Shown: piece by piece, positions 7,901 through 14,089 of the stretch
Layout: the number at the start of each line of letters is the position of its first letter
Position numbering within the stretch: the stretch's first letter is position 1
The notes under the pieces: generated by a model
Databases searched by the model: none
What the model was told of the DNA's origin: nothing
Seen by the model: only the letters and a program-made list of their open reading frames with translations
From: JAUXLW01 sp964195005
Lineage (GTDB): Bacteria; Actinomycetota; Acidimicrobiia; Spongiisociales; SHLN01
Direction: 5' to 3'
Assembly: GCA_964195005.1 (NCBI GenBank)
Contig: CAXMOO010000120.1
Coordinates: 1-21,785, forward strand
DNA: 21,785 nucleotides
Made by a program: the position numbers and the translations under genes

Positions 7901-8391
7901 TCATCAAAGCTCTCGACGATGAGATGGCCACGTTATTTGAGGATGCCTTCCGGGACATCAACGCGTTCTACGCGGAGAACTTCACGATGCTGTTTCCAGG
8001 GGGAAGAGGCCAATTGCGGCTCTCCGATCCGAAAGACCCGCTGAACACAGGAGTGGAGATCGATGCCCAGCCGCTCGGCAAGAAAGTCCACCGACTCTCT
8101 TTGCTTTCGGGTGGCGAGAGGTCGCTGGCCGCCCTCGCTTTCCTCTTTGCAGTGTTCCGGGCTCGGCCTAGCCCTTTCTATGTGCTGGATGAGGTGGAGG
8201 CCGCGCTCGACGACGCCAACCTTCGCCGGTTCCTGAGGCTGGTCGAGTTGCTCCGCTCTTCGGCCCAGGTGATCATCGTCACCCACCAGCAACACACGAT
8301 GGAGAGTGGCGACACTCTGTACGGCATCACCATGGAACCCGGAGGCTCCTCTCAGGTCGTGGCCAAGCGCATGACCGACTTGAGCGTCTGA
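4972..8391 (+). CDS. smc: Chromosome segregation protein SMC
   Basis: 1139 residues. SMC dimers with ScpA/ScpB act as an ATP-driven loop-extruding condensin on the nucleoid. Domains in order: N-terminal ATPase head with Walker A GPNGSGKSN (31-39), first coiled coil (about 160-490, rich in Glu/Arg/Ala), hinge (about 500-640, with GSLIDFLEVPEDMV near its start), returning coiled coil (about 650-980), and C-terminal head with the ABC signature LSGGER (1045-1050) and Walker B FYVLDE ending at Asp1073-Glu1074, followed by the D-loop. The start is TTG at 4972: translation from there (YLRTLKIHGFKSFAD) matches the canonical SMC N-terminus exactly and no upstream codon does. Three nucleotides separate its stop from ftsY. 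The lack of a ribosome site before the TTG suggests modest or leaderless translation. Confidence 0.97.
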   Translation: MYLRTLKIHGFKSFADRTRLEVEPGVTVIVGPNGSGKSNIVDAVSWVLGTQAPKHLRTTKMEEVIFAGTTTRPAHSKAEVELTFDNTERRLPLDLSEVTIGRTLYSDGSSEYRINDTPCRLLDIQEILSDGGVGRHQHVIVNQGQVASILNASPEDHGAVIEEAAGVLKHRIRRQRAAARLERTDGDVKRLDDILKELRKQMRPLKRQANAAARHEDVKSRARQLRLFLGGVELRELGNRLKTGQGEADGAEAVGNQSKSALEKIEARLAKLEVAAGETGRALQRDTAAAARLETTGERLKRISQVAFERRRSLESGAEQADERLADLELEKEDLARDLETALAEERAANAAAERAEITLQALEDEERSLADQEALPVEGVIAALRGDLRALEAAGLRDGKEATAAAHRLEVVTGTRQRDELAVEQLKEEIRVLDKEAGGAQQGYVQARVERLASEADWEKLEFALSEQTRAVAAARARAEALEQTIVVDAEAVRAADTGGAVKGSLIDFLEVPEDMVAAVAAALGPWRGSLLVKGGGMSRTVTDLKTGRFGRLSLLADDGDGGVVELPAGLPGRPLVDLVKSDGDLAERLLGDVVVADSWSAGWSLIQRHPQLRAVTREGDLITALGIQLGAGAAGLETTLANARAGLEEAGNELAKATSREATARRALEALRSEERDRLEALEAVEAQLAGAAASLSRSERIVSETTAEFARLTDRRQALKSAELHRQERLVELRRRLADLEGDEAEQQAAWEATTRRKQEISSRRDQARRLREQAVANSGAAVERRKLLVHRSAIVVEELHRSVSFQLDPGGIARLQSIESTAREALRHVSTHVGVLRKRQAELRESSGNAVRGLDESRRQATALTTTIGEARETLSTLAVELEGLRVRREAVAEGLRRDLDANEEQALAAEDPGLEPGIDKFEHLESLEADLRRMGPVNPLAAQEYAGLSERAEFLEGQISDLHQSAAELNKVIKALDDEMATLFEDAFRDINAFYAENFTMLFPGGRGQLRLSDPKDPLNTGVEIDAQPLGKKVHRLSLLSGGERSLAALAFLFAVFRARPSPFYVLDEVEAALDDANLRRFLRLVELLRSSAQVIIVTHQQHTMESGDTLYGITMEPGGSSQVVAKRMTDLSV

Positions 8392-8394
8392 GTT

Positions 8395-9390
8395 GTGACC
8401 ATCATCGTTATCGCCGTGGTGGTGCTGGTCTTGCTCGTACTTGCCGGCGCATGGTGGCTGCGGCGCCGCTCTGCGGCACCGCCGGCCACGCCGATGGCAG
8501 CTCCCGAGAGGACGCTCGGCGATCGGCTCGGGCGGACCCGGCACGCCGTGGGAGACAGGATCTCGGCTCTCCTGCGGCGAGGTGCACTCGACGAAGACCT
8601 GTGGCGCGAACTAGAGGAGACACTGATCACGGGGGACCTTGGAGTGGAGACGGCGTCACAGGTAGTCGAGGCGGTTCGTCAATCGAAGCCGGAAAATCCT
8701 GGTCAAGCTCGCCAAGCTCTCAAAAACGAGCTGGTGGGCCTGTTCGGCGAGCGGGCCCGCGCCCTCGAGCTGGAATCGAAGCCGGCCACGGTGGTGGTGG
8801 TGGGGGTAAACGGAACCGGCAAGACCACATCGATCGCCAAGCTGGCTCACCAGCTTGGCGCCTCGGGGCGCCGGGTGGTGCTGGGCGCCGCCGACACGTT
8901 CCGGGCAGGCGCTACTGAGCAGCTCCAGGTTTGGGCCTCCCGGGTGGGAGCCGAGTTCATCGGGGGTGAGGCCGGCTCGGATCCGGCCGCCGTCGCCTAC
9001 TCCGCCTACCAGCGCTGTCGGGAGTCGGGGGCAGACGTCGTGATAGTCGACACCGCCGGAAGGCTCCACAGCGATCACAACCTGATGGAAGAGCTCAGGA
9101 AGGTGGTCCGGGTCTTGAGTCGTGAGGCCGGCAGGATCGACGAGACGCTTCTGGTGGTGGATGCCACGACCGGCCAGAACGCCATCGCCCAAGCCAGGAC
9201 GTTCACAGAGGCGGTTGGCGTTACGGGAATCGTGCTCACCAAGCTAGACGGCACCGCCCGGGGCGGAGTGGTTGTGGCTGTTGAGCGTGAGCTGGGAGTG
9301 CCCGTCAAGCTAATCGGTGTCGGTGAGGGGATGGATGACCTGATGCCGTTCGAACCAGAATCGTTCGTGGAAGCGCTTCTGGGCGGTTAG
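8395..9390 (+). CDS. ftsY: Signal recognition particle receptor FtsY
   Basis: 331 residues. FtsY receives SRP-bound ribosomes at the membrane and, with Ffh, hydrolyses GTP to hand nascent chains to SecYEG. Residues 2-22 form a strongly hydrophobic helix ending in WWLRRR, so this copy is membrane-anchored, as is common in Actinobacteria, and lacks the long acidic A domain of E. coli FtsY. The N domain covers about 40-125. The G domain has G1 GVNGTGKTT (137-145), the insertion-box motif DTFRAGATEQL (168-178), DTAGR (219-223) and TKLDGTARGG (282-291). The GTG at 8395 lies 3 nt after smc, and the hydrophobic anchor begins immediately. smc-ftsY linkage is conserved in many Gram-positives. Confidence 0.96.
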   Translation: MTIIVIAVVVLVLLVLAGAWWLRRRSAAPPATPMAAPERTLGDRLGRTRHAVGDRISALLRRGALDEDLWRELEETLITGDLGVETASQVVEAVRQSKPENPGQARQALKNELVGLFGERARALELESKPATVVVVGVNGTGKTTSIAKLAHQLGASGRRVVLGAADTFRAGATEQLQVWASRVGAEFIGGEAGSDPAAVAYSAYQRCRESGADVVIVDTAGRLHSDHNLMEELRKVVRVLSREAGRIDETLLVVDATTGQNAIAQARTFTEAVGVTGIVLTKLDGTARGGVVVAVERELGVPVKLIGVGEGMDDLMPFEPESFVEALLGG

Positions 9391-9399
9391 GTTGCACTC

Positions 9400-9801
9400 A
9401 TGACCGAAGAACGTGAGCTCCTGGACGAAGCCCGCGAAGCGGCCTCCCGTTCCTATTCCCCATACTCCGACCTCCGGGTAGGAGCGGTGGTTGTGGCAAA
9501 GAGCGGAGCCCGATATCAGGGGGCCAACGTTGAGAATGCCGCATATGGATCCTCCCTTTGCGCAGAGGCCGTAGCGATCGGAACCGCGATCGCCGCGGGA
9601 GAGCGCGAGCTCGAGACGGTGGCAGTCATCTCGCCCGATCTCCCTGCGATATATCCCTGCGGCGAGTGCCGGCAGCATATGGTGGAGTTCGGCGTACAAC
9701 GGGTGATCCTCGAAGGTGCCGACGGCGAGCCGGTCGAGCAGCCACTCGAAGTATTGCTGCCGGGAGGCTTCACTGACTGGCGTCAACCGACCGCCCAGTG
9801 A
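9400..9801 (+). CDS. cdd: Cytidine deaminase
   Basis: 133 residues, the size of the tetrameric class. It deaminates cytidine and deoxycytidine to uridine and deoxyuridine in pyrimidine salvage. The substrate-binding GANVENAAYG (41-50) precedes the zinc site: Cys54, the proton-shuttling Glu56, and Cys87 and Cys90 in PCGECRQ. In the usual CAER motif the Arg after the catalytic Glu helps offset the charge of the three cysteine ligands; here it is Ala57 (CAEAVAI), and the following helix is unusual. From memory, other actinobacterial enzymes also lack this Arg. It lies 9 bp after ftsY, apparently in the smc-ftsY transcript, while the other nucleoside salvage genes are about 7 kb away on the opposite strand. 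Confidence 0.93.
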   Translation: MTEERELLDEAREAASRSYSPYSDLRVGAVVVAKSGARYQGANVENAAYGSSLCAEAVAIGTAIAAGERELETVAVISPDLPAIYPCGECRQHMVEFGVQRVILEGADGEPVEQPLEVLLPGGFTDWRQPTAQ

Positions 9802-9866
9802 CGTAAGTCGCCTACTCGCTGGGCTAGACCTCTACTTGACCCTAAGGCTCGAGTGATCATTGAATG

Positions 9867-9890
9867 CGCCTGGTGGCGCTGGCTCAGGCG
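9867..9890. terminator. Hairpin between convergent cdd and DUF3052 genes
   Basis: CGCCTG (9867-9872) pairs with CAGGCG (9885-9890) across a 12-nt loop. A competing 5-bp stem GCGCC/GGCGC lies at 9866-9879. It sits in the 129-bp gap between convergent stop codons, where a bidirectional terminator would be expected, but no T-run follows in either direction. Nothing else is recognisable in 9802-9930 apart from a 10-bp palindrome CGCGATCGCG at 9902-9911. Confidence 0.2.
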
Positions 9891-9930
9891 AGGTTCTTAC
9901 GCGCGATCGCGACATAAGACGATTTTGTCA

Positions 9931-10371
9931 TTAGTCGAACGAGCGTTTGCTCCACGCCGCGCGGTCGGCAACGCGCACTACGAAGCGCATCCCGGTCCAG
10001 GCGTCGTTGAAGGAAGCGACCTTGTTGTCGACCAGGCCGGTCACCAGGCCGATGGCCTGGGCGACGTTGGATTGCAGGTCTGTCGTATAGCCGGATAAGG
10101 GCTTGGGCCACGAGATCCACAGACCACCGTCGGCCGCCAGGTGGCGAGTTGCCACTTTCACGCGTTCCGCCAGCTCCGACCTCGACTTGGCGAAAATGAC
10201 GATTACATCGAGGTCCTTGGCCCGCAACGTCAGTTGCTCGACGCCGGGAGGCAGCGGCGCCAGATCCTCTTCGAACCGCACCGGCGGGTTCACGAAGGCA
10301 ACCCTGGCCCCCTTCTTGATGCCGAGCTTCTTGGTGAGCGGTGTCGCCGAGTAATCCTTCTCTTCGCTCAT
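9931..10371 (-). CDS. DUF3052 family protein
   Basis: 146 residues, soluble, no signal peptide. The layout 'TPLTKKLGIKKGARVAFVNPP' near residues 10-30, 'DVIVIFAKSRSEL' in the middle, and 'DGGLWISWPK' followed by a VGLVDNKVAS-like segment (here GLVTGLVDNKVASFND) and WTGMRFVVR is typical of the DUF3052 family, which is common in Actinobacteria. The small alpha/beta protein has no known enzymatic activity. The gene is transcribed alone, convergent with cdd and divergent from the OsmC-family gene. The start at 10371 has no clear Shine-Dalgarno but is 7 nt from a TACGCT box, which fits leaderless translation. Family assignment is from recalled motifs. Confidence 0.85.
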   Translation of the reverse strand: MSEEKDYSATPLTKKLGIKKGARVAFVNPPVRFEEDLAPLPPGVEQLTLRAKDLDVIVIFAKSRSELAERVKVATRHLAADGGLWISWPKPLSGYTTDLQSNVAQAIGLVTGLVDNKVASFNDAWTGMRFVVRVADRAAWSKRSFD

Positions 10372-10378
10372 CTTGATC

Positions 10379-10384
10379 AGCGTA
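10379..10384 (-). promoter_or_regulatory. -10 box for a probable leaderless DUF3052 transcript
   Basis: On the minus strand TACGCT (TANNNT class) ends 7 nt before the ATG at 10371, and there is no ribosome site between. A weak -35 candidate CTTACC lies 17 nt further upstream. The 151-bp divergent gap 10372-10522 also contains TACGAT on the plus strand (10486-10491), a possible -10 for the OsmC gene with no clear -35. Confidence 0.35.
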
Positions 10385-10522
10385 GCCAGGGAGCATCATC
10401 AGGTAAGGGGAGAGGATCACAACCAGTTGCCACTCCGGCCGGTGCAGCGAACTGTGTAAGGGCTTCGCGGTGGCGCCGCTCGGAGTACGATCGGCTCGAA
10501 TCCAACGGAAGGAGGCAATCCC

Positions 10523-10993
10523 ATGTCTGAGGTCGTCGAGTACCGGTCGGTGGTGAAGATCGAGCGGGTGCGAGGCCCAATACGCAAGGCATGGCTGCCT
10601 GCTCGCGAGCAACACATCACGTTCGGTGTGCACAGTCAGGTGGCCGAGCACTATGGCGTCGACGTGGACGATTTTCCGCCGGATGCCACAACGCTCGATT
10701 ACCTCGTCGCGGCCGCGGCCGGGTGACTGACCGGGACCCTCGGGGGCGCGCTGGAGGCGCGCGGCATCAACGCAAGCAATGGGAGCCTCACTTCCGAAGC
10801 GGTGGGTGAGATCGAGAAGGAAGGCAAGGTCCTCATCGTCAAACGCATTCATGTGACGTATGAGCTGGGTGGCGTCGCCGAAGAGGATTACGAGACCGTG
10901 GCCCGCGTCCTGGATTTCCACGCCGATTACTGTCCGGTCGCCCGAAGCATTCGCGACGCGATCGACATCACCACCTCTTTGAACTATGCCTGA
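10523..10993 (+). CDS. OsmC-family selenoprotein, with TGA (10724-10726) read as selenocysteine
   Basis: Read through one in-frame TGA, the gene gives 156 residues that match an OsmC/Ohr-family thiol peroxidase from end to end. The N-terminal part has ITFGVHSQVAEHYGVD and TTLDYLVAAAAG; the codon after that is TGA, and the frame continues LTGTLGGALEARGIN. The family's peroxidatic cysteine occupies precisely this position (family pattern TTLDYVVAA.GCLTGT, from memory), so residue 68 would be selenocysteine. The resolving cysteine is intact as Cys137 in HADYCPVARSI, near the C-terminus. OsmC/Ohr proteins reduce organic hydroperoxides in the cytoplasm. The ATG at 10523 has an excellent ribosome site (GGAAGGAGG, 10507-10515, 7 nt spacer). 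No frameshift or other stop interrupts the 157 codons, and a SECIS-like hairpin follows the TGA. The alternative is a single nonsense mutation. Selenium-insertion genes (selA, selB, selC, selD) are not in this window. Confidence 0.8.
10746..10762 (+). promoter_or_regulatory. SECIS-like hairpin downstream of the in-frame TGA
   Basis: GCGCGC (10746-10751), loop TGGAG (10752-10756) and GCGCGC (10757-10762) form a perfect 6-bp stem with a 5-nt loop. The apical loop begins 25 nt after the TGA, inside the roughly 16-37 nt window known for bacterial SECIS elements, and has a G within its first two bases, as the bacterial consensus requires. It lies within the coding sequence, as bacterial SECIS elements do. 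The stem is short and the region GC-rich, so chance pairing is possible; SelB binding cannot be judged by eye. Confidence 0.55.
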
Positions 10994-11012
10994 GGGATCG
11001 CGCAACGTTCAT

Positions 11013-11042
11013 TCGACCCTGGCATGCCCGCCCGTGTAGTCT
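11013..11042 (+). promoter_or_regulatory. Candidate promoter of the coxSLM operon
   Basis: A -35 box TCGACC (11013-11018, four of six matches), an 18-nt spacer and a -10 box TAGTCT (11037-11042) lie in the 184-bp gap 10994-11177. The same TCGACC -35 occurs in the left-edge promoter (222-227). Transcription would start near 11049, leaving a leader of about 130 nt that contains the palindrome at 11088-11105. Confidence 0.35.
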
Positions 11043-11087
11043 CGATGGCGCTGATGGAAGTTGCGTTGGGCGAGAGGACCGAACCAT

Positions 11088-11105
11088 GATCGGGGTACCC
11101 CGGTC
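11088..11105. promoter_or_regulatory. Palindrome in the coxS leader, possible operator
   Basis: A perfect 12-bp palindrome CGGGGTACCCCG (11091-11102) extends to GATCGGGGTACCCCGGTC with one mismatch. It lies between the candidate promoter and the coxS ribosome site (AAGGAGG, 11164-11170). Such symmetry fits a dimeric repressor site or an mRNA hairpin; no regulator gene is nearby to match it. Confidence 0.3.
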
Positions 11106-11177
11106 TGCCGCGCGCCCGCCACCATTCAGCCGTTGTTTGGCTCATGATCATCCGCTCCTCGACAAGGAGGCTCTTTT

Positions 11178-11726
11178 GTGAACGTATCTGTAACTGTCAA
11201 CGGAACGAGTTATGAGCGGGATGTGCCACCGCGTACGCTGCTGGTGGATTTGATCCGTGACGAGATCGGCCTAACCGGCACCAACGTCGGTTGCGACACC
11301 AGCCAGTGCGGCTCCTGCACGGTCCACCTCGATGGCGCCGCAGTGAAGTCATGCACAGTGCTGGCGGTCCAGGCAGACGGAAGCTCGGTAACAACCATCG
11401 AGGGCCTGGCCCGCAACGGAGAGCTCCACCCTATGCAGCGAGCCTTCACCGAGAAGCATGGGCTGCAATGTGGCTTCTGCACACCGGGGATGATCATGAC
11501 CGCCGTGAAGCTTGTCGAAGCGATCCCCGACATGAGCGAGGCGCAGATTCGTCACGGGCTCGAAGGCAACCTGTGCCGGTGCACCGGTTACGAGAACATC
11601 GTGCGCGCCGTTGAAGAAGGGTCGCGCCAGGTGTCGGCCCACAGCCCCTGGGAGCTGGAGCCGGCGGAGCACCAAATCACCTTGCGCGAAGCTGAACGCC
11701 GCGCCGCGGAGAGGAGCCACGCATGA
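11178..11726 (+). CDS. coxS: CO-dehydrogenase-type molybdenum hydroxylase, small (2Fe-2S) subunit
   Basis: 182 residues. The subunit carries electrons from the molybdenum site to the flavin subunit through two [2Fe-2S] clusters. The N-terminal plant-ferredoxin-like cluster has Cys39, Cys44, Cys47 (CDTSQCGSC) and Cys59. The C-terminal helical domain holds the second cluster with Cys98 and Cys101 (CGFC) and Cys133 and Cys135 (CRC), so all eight ligands are present. The C-terminal tail of about 25 residues after the domain is charged and not conserved. The GTG at 11178 has a strong ribosome site (AAGGAGG, 7 nt spacer). Its stop overlaps coxL by 4 bp (ATGA). The cox symbol follows common usage; the true substrate is uncertain (see coxL). 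Confidence 0.93.
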   Translation: MNVSVTVNGTSYERDVPPRTLLVDLIRDEIGLTGTNVGCDTSQCGSCTVHLDGAAVKSCTVLAVQADGSSVTTIEGLARNGELHPMQRAFTEKHGLQCGFCTPGMIMTAVKLVEAIPDMSEAQIRHGLEGNLCRCTGYENIVRAVEEGSRQVSAHSPWELEPAEHQITLREAERRAAERSHA

Positions 11727-14089
11727 CCACCACCCAACGCGCCTTCGGCGCTTCTGTGCAGCGGCTCGAGGACCCCCGGTTCATCACCGGCCAGGGCCGC
11801 TACACCGACAATCTCACTCAGCCGGGAATGGCCCACATGGTGGTGGTGCGTTCACCGTTCGCCCACGCCAATATCGACGGCATTGACGCCAGTGATGCGT
11901 TGAAGATGCCGGGCGTCGTTGGTGTTTTCACCGGCCAGGACATGGCCGATGCCGGGTTTGGCGCGATGCCGTGCGCCTGGGTCGTGCCAGATTCAGATAC
12001 CAAGACCCCCGCATACCCGCCGGTCGCCATCGACCAGGTTCGGTTTGTGGGAGATGCGGTGGCCATCGTGATAGCCGAAACCGAGGCGGAGGCGCGCGAC
12101 GCGTCCTACGCCGTCGACGTCACGTACGAGACTTTGGACGTAGTCGTGAACGCCCGGGAGGCCACCGAGGACGGTGCTGCGCTCGTGCACGACGATGTGC
12201 CGAACAATCTGTGCTTCCACTGGACTGTTAGCGGTGGTGAGGTGGATGCTGCCTTCGAGCAGGCCGATGTGGTGGTTGGGGAGACGATCATCAACCAGAG
12301 ACTGATCCCCAACGCCATGGAGCCCCGAGCGGTGCTGGCGCGCTGGGACTCGGCTATGGGGGAAGTCACGTTGTGGACCACGAGTCAGATACCCCACATC
12401 ACGCGCTTTCTCCTGTCGCTCACCACTCCCGTTCCTGAGCACAAGATCCGCGTCATCGCCCCCGACGTCGGCGGTGGGTTCGGATCGAAACTTGCTAACT
12501 ATCCGGAAGAGAACATGTCCGTCTTCGCCGCTCAGCAGTTGGGGAGACCGGTGAAGTGGACCGAGACCCGCTCCGAGAACTATCTCGGCACTACCCATGG
12601 ACGAGACCACATTGCCGATGTTGAGCTGGCGGCCAAAAGCGACGGAACCATTCTCGGGCTGAGGGCTCACACGTGGGCGAATCTTGGCGCCTACCTGTCG
12701 ACGGCTTCGACCGGAGTACCCACCATCCTGCATGGCCTGATGTTGTCCGGTCCGTACAACATCCCCGCCATTCGCGAGGACGTATACGGAGTGTTCACCA
12801 ACACCACCCCCGTTTCCGCTTATCGGGGGGCGGGAAGGCCAGAAGCCACTTTCATGGTCGAGCGCATGGTCGAGCTGTTGGCCAATGAGCTGTCGATGGA
12901 TCCCGTCGACCTCAGACGTAAGAACCTCATTGCCCCGTTCACCGAGGGTCATGAGGTGGCAACGGGACTCATCTACGACACGGGCAACTACGAGCCGGCT
13001 CTCGACCAGGCTTTGGAGATGTTCGGCTACGAGGAAGCCCGAAAACAGCAGGCTGAGGCAAGAGCCAAAGGTCGGCTCGTGGGGATCGGTGTCACGACTT
13101 ATGCCGAAATCTGTGGCCTGGGCCCCTCCGAAGTGGCGGGGGCGGTTGGATTCGGGGGCGGCCTGTGGGAGAGCGCCATCGTGCGTTTTCATCCGACCGG
13201 CAAGGTTCAGCTCATGGTGGGCGTGAGTCCGCACGGGCAGGGCGAGGAAACCACCTTCGCCCAGATCGTGGCCGACCAACTCGGCGTGATGGTCGAAGAT
13301 GTCGAGGTGGTTCACAGCGACACGGCCCTCACGCCGATGGGTTGGGGGAGTTACGGCAGCCGGACCACTCCAGTAGCGAGCGGAGCCATCATGGGCGCCA
13401 TTGATCAGATCAAGGACAAGGGCGCCAAGATCGCCGCCCATATGCTCGAAGCCGCCGTCGAGGACATTGAGTTCCAGAACGGCGTCTTTTCGGTGAAGGG
13501 CTCGCGAGAGGAAGGGAAGACCATCCAGGACGTTGCTCTTGCTGCCAACACAGCCTGGAGCCTGCCCGACGGAGTTGACCCCGGCTTCGAGGCAACCTCG
13601 TTCTTCGATCCGTCGAACTTCGTCTTCCCCTTCGGGACCCATATCGCCCAGGTGGAGGTCGATCCGGAGACGGGAGAAATCGACTTCCAACGATATGTGG
13701 CAGTGGACGATTGTGGGCCCATCATCAACCCGATGATCGTCGAGGGCCAGATCCACGGCGGCGTAGTGCAGGGTGCCGCGCAGGTTCTGTGGGAGGGTGC
13801 TCATTACGACGATCAGGGCAACCTGTTGACGGGCACGATGATGGACTACGCCATTCCCAAAGCGGATTTCTTGCCCCGGTTCGAATTGGGCAAGACCGAG
13901 ACGCCCACCGACGTGAATCCGCTCGGCGTCAAAGGCGTCGGTGAGACGGGAACGATTGCGTCGACCCCCACCGTGTACGACGCGGTGATGGACGCGCTGG
14001 CACCACTTGGTGTCAGCCAGGTCGACATGCCACTCACACCGGAACGGGTGTGGCGAGCTATCCAGGACGCGCAGAAGGGAGGCGAGTGA
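11723..14089 (+). CDS. coxL: Form II CO-dehydrogenase-like molybdenum hydroxylase, large subunit
   Basis: 788 residues, the usual length of a xanthine-oxidase-family catalytic subunit that binds the molybdopterin cytosine dinucleotide cofactor. GGGFGSK (250-256) lies in a cofactor-contacting loop, and the base-catalyst Glu741 sits in KGVGETG. The active-site loop reads AYRGAGR (366-372). True aerobic CO dehydrogenases (form I) have AYxCSFR, whose cysteine holds the copper-sulfur bridge to molybdenum; AYRGAGR defines form II, for which CO oxidation is doubtful and other substrates are suspected. Gene order S-L-M, rather than the form I order M-S-L, supports the same class. coxM starts one base into its stop (TGATG). 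No coxD, coxE, coxF or coxG maturation genes are in the window. Confidence 0.93.
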   Translation: MTTTQRAFGASVQRLEDPRFITGQGRYTDNLTQPGMAHMVVVRSPFAHANIDGIDASDALKMPGVVGVFTGQDMADAGFGAMPCAWVVPDSDTKTPAYPPVAIDQVRFVGDAVAIVIAETEAEARDASYAVDVTYETLDVVVNAREATEDGAALVHDDVPNNLCFHWTVSGGEVDAAFEQADVVVGETIINQRLIPNAMEPRAVLARWDSAMGEVTLWTTSQIPHITRFLLSLTTPVPEHKIRVIAPDVGGGFGSKLANYPEENMSVFAAQQLGRPVKWTETRSENYLGTTHGRDHIADVELAAKSDGTILGLRAHTWANLGAYLSTASTGVPTILHGLMLSGPYNIPAIREDVYGVFTNTTPVSAYRGAGRPEATFMVERMVELLANELSMDPVDLRRKNLIAPFTEGHEVATGLIYDTGNYEPALDQALEMFGYEEARKQQAEARAKGRLVGIGVTTYAEICGLGPSEVAGAVGFGGGLWESAIVRFHPTGKVQLMVGVSPHGQGEETTFAQIVADQLGVMVEDVEVVHSDTALTPMGWGSYGSRTTPVASGAIMGAIDQIKDKGAKIAAHMLEAAVEDIEFQNGVFSVKGSREEGKTIQDVALAANTAWSLPDGVDPGFEATSFFDPSNFVFPFGTHIAQVEVDPETGEIDFQRYVAVDDCGPIINPMIVEGQIHGGVVQGAAQVLWEGAHYDDQGNLLTGTMMDYAIPKADFLPRFELGKTETPTDVNPLGVKGVGETGTIASTPTVYDAVMDALAPLGVSQVDMPLTPERVWRAIQDAQKGGE

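Noticed and set aside
9836..9865. Promoter-like TTGACC, 18 nt, TTGAAT on the plus strand between cdd and DUF3052
   Set aside because: No plus-strand gene follows for more than 600 bp and the -10 is poor. It could drive an antisense RNA to DUF3052, but nothing else supports that.
10523..10726. A 67-residue stand-alone protein ending at the TGA, and a separate 63-residue protein at 10802-10993
   Set aside because: Both are in the same frame, and together with the open 75 bp between them they make one complete OsmC-family protein. The second part has no ribosome site of its own, and neither half would contain both catalytic residues.
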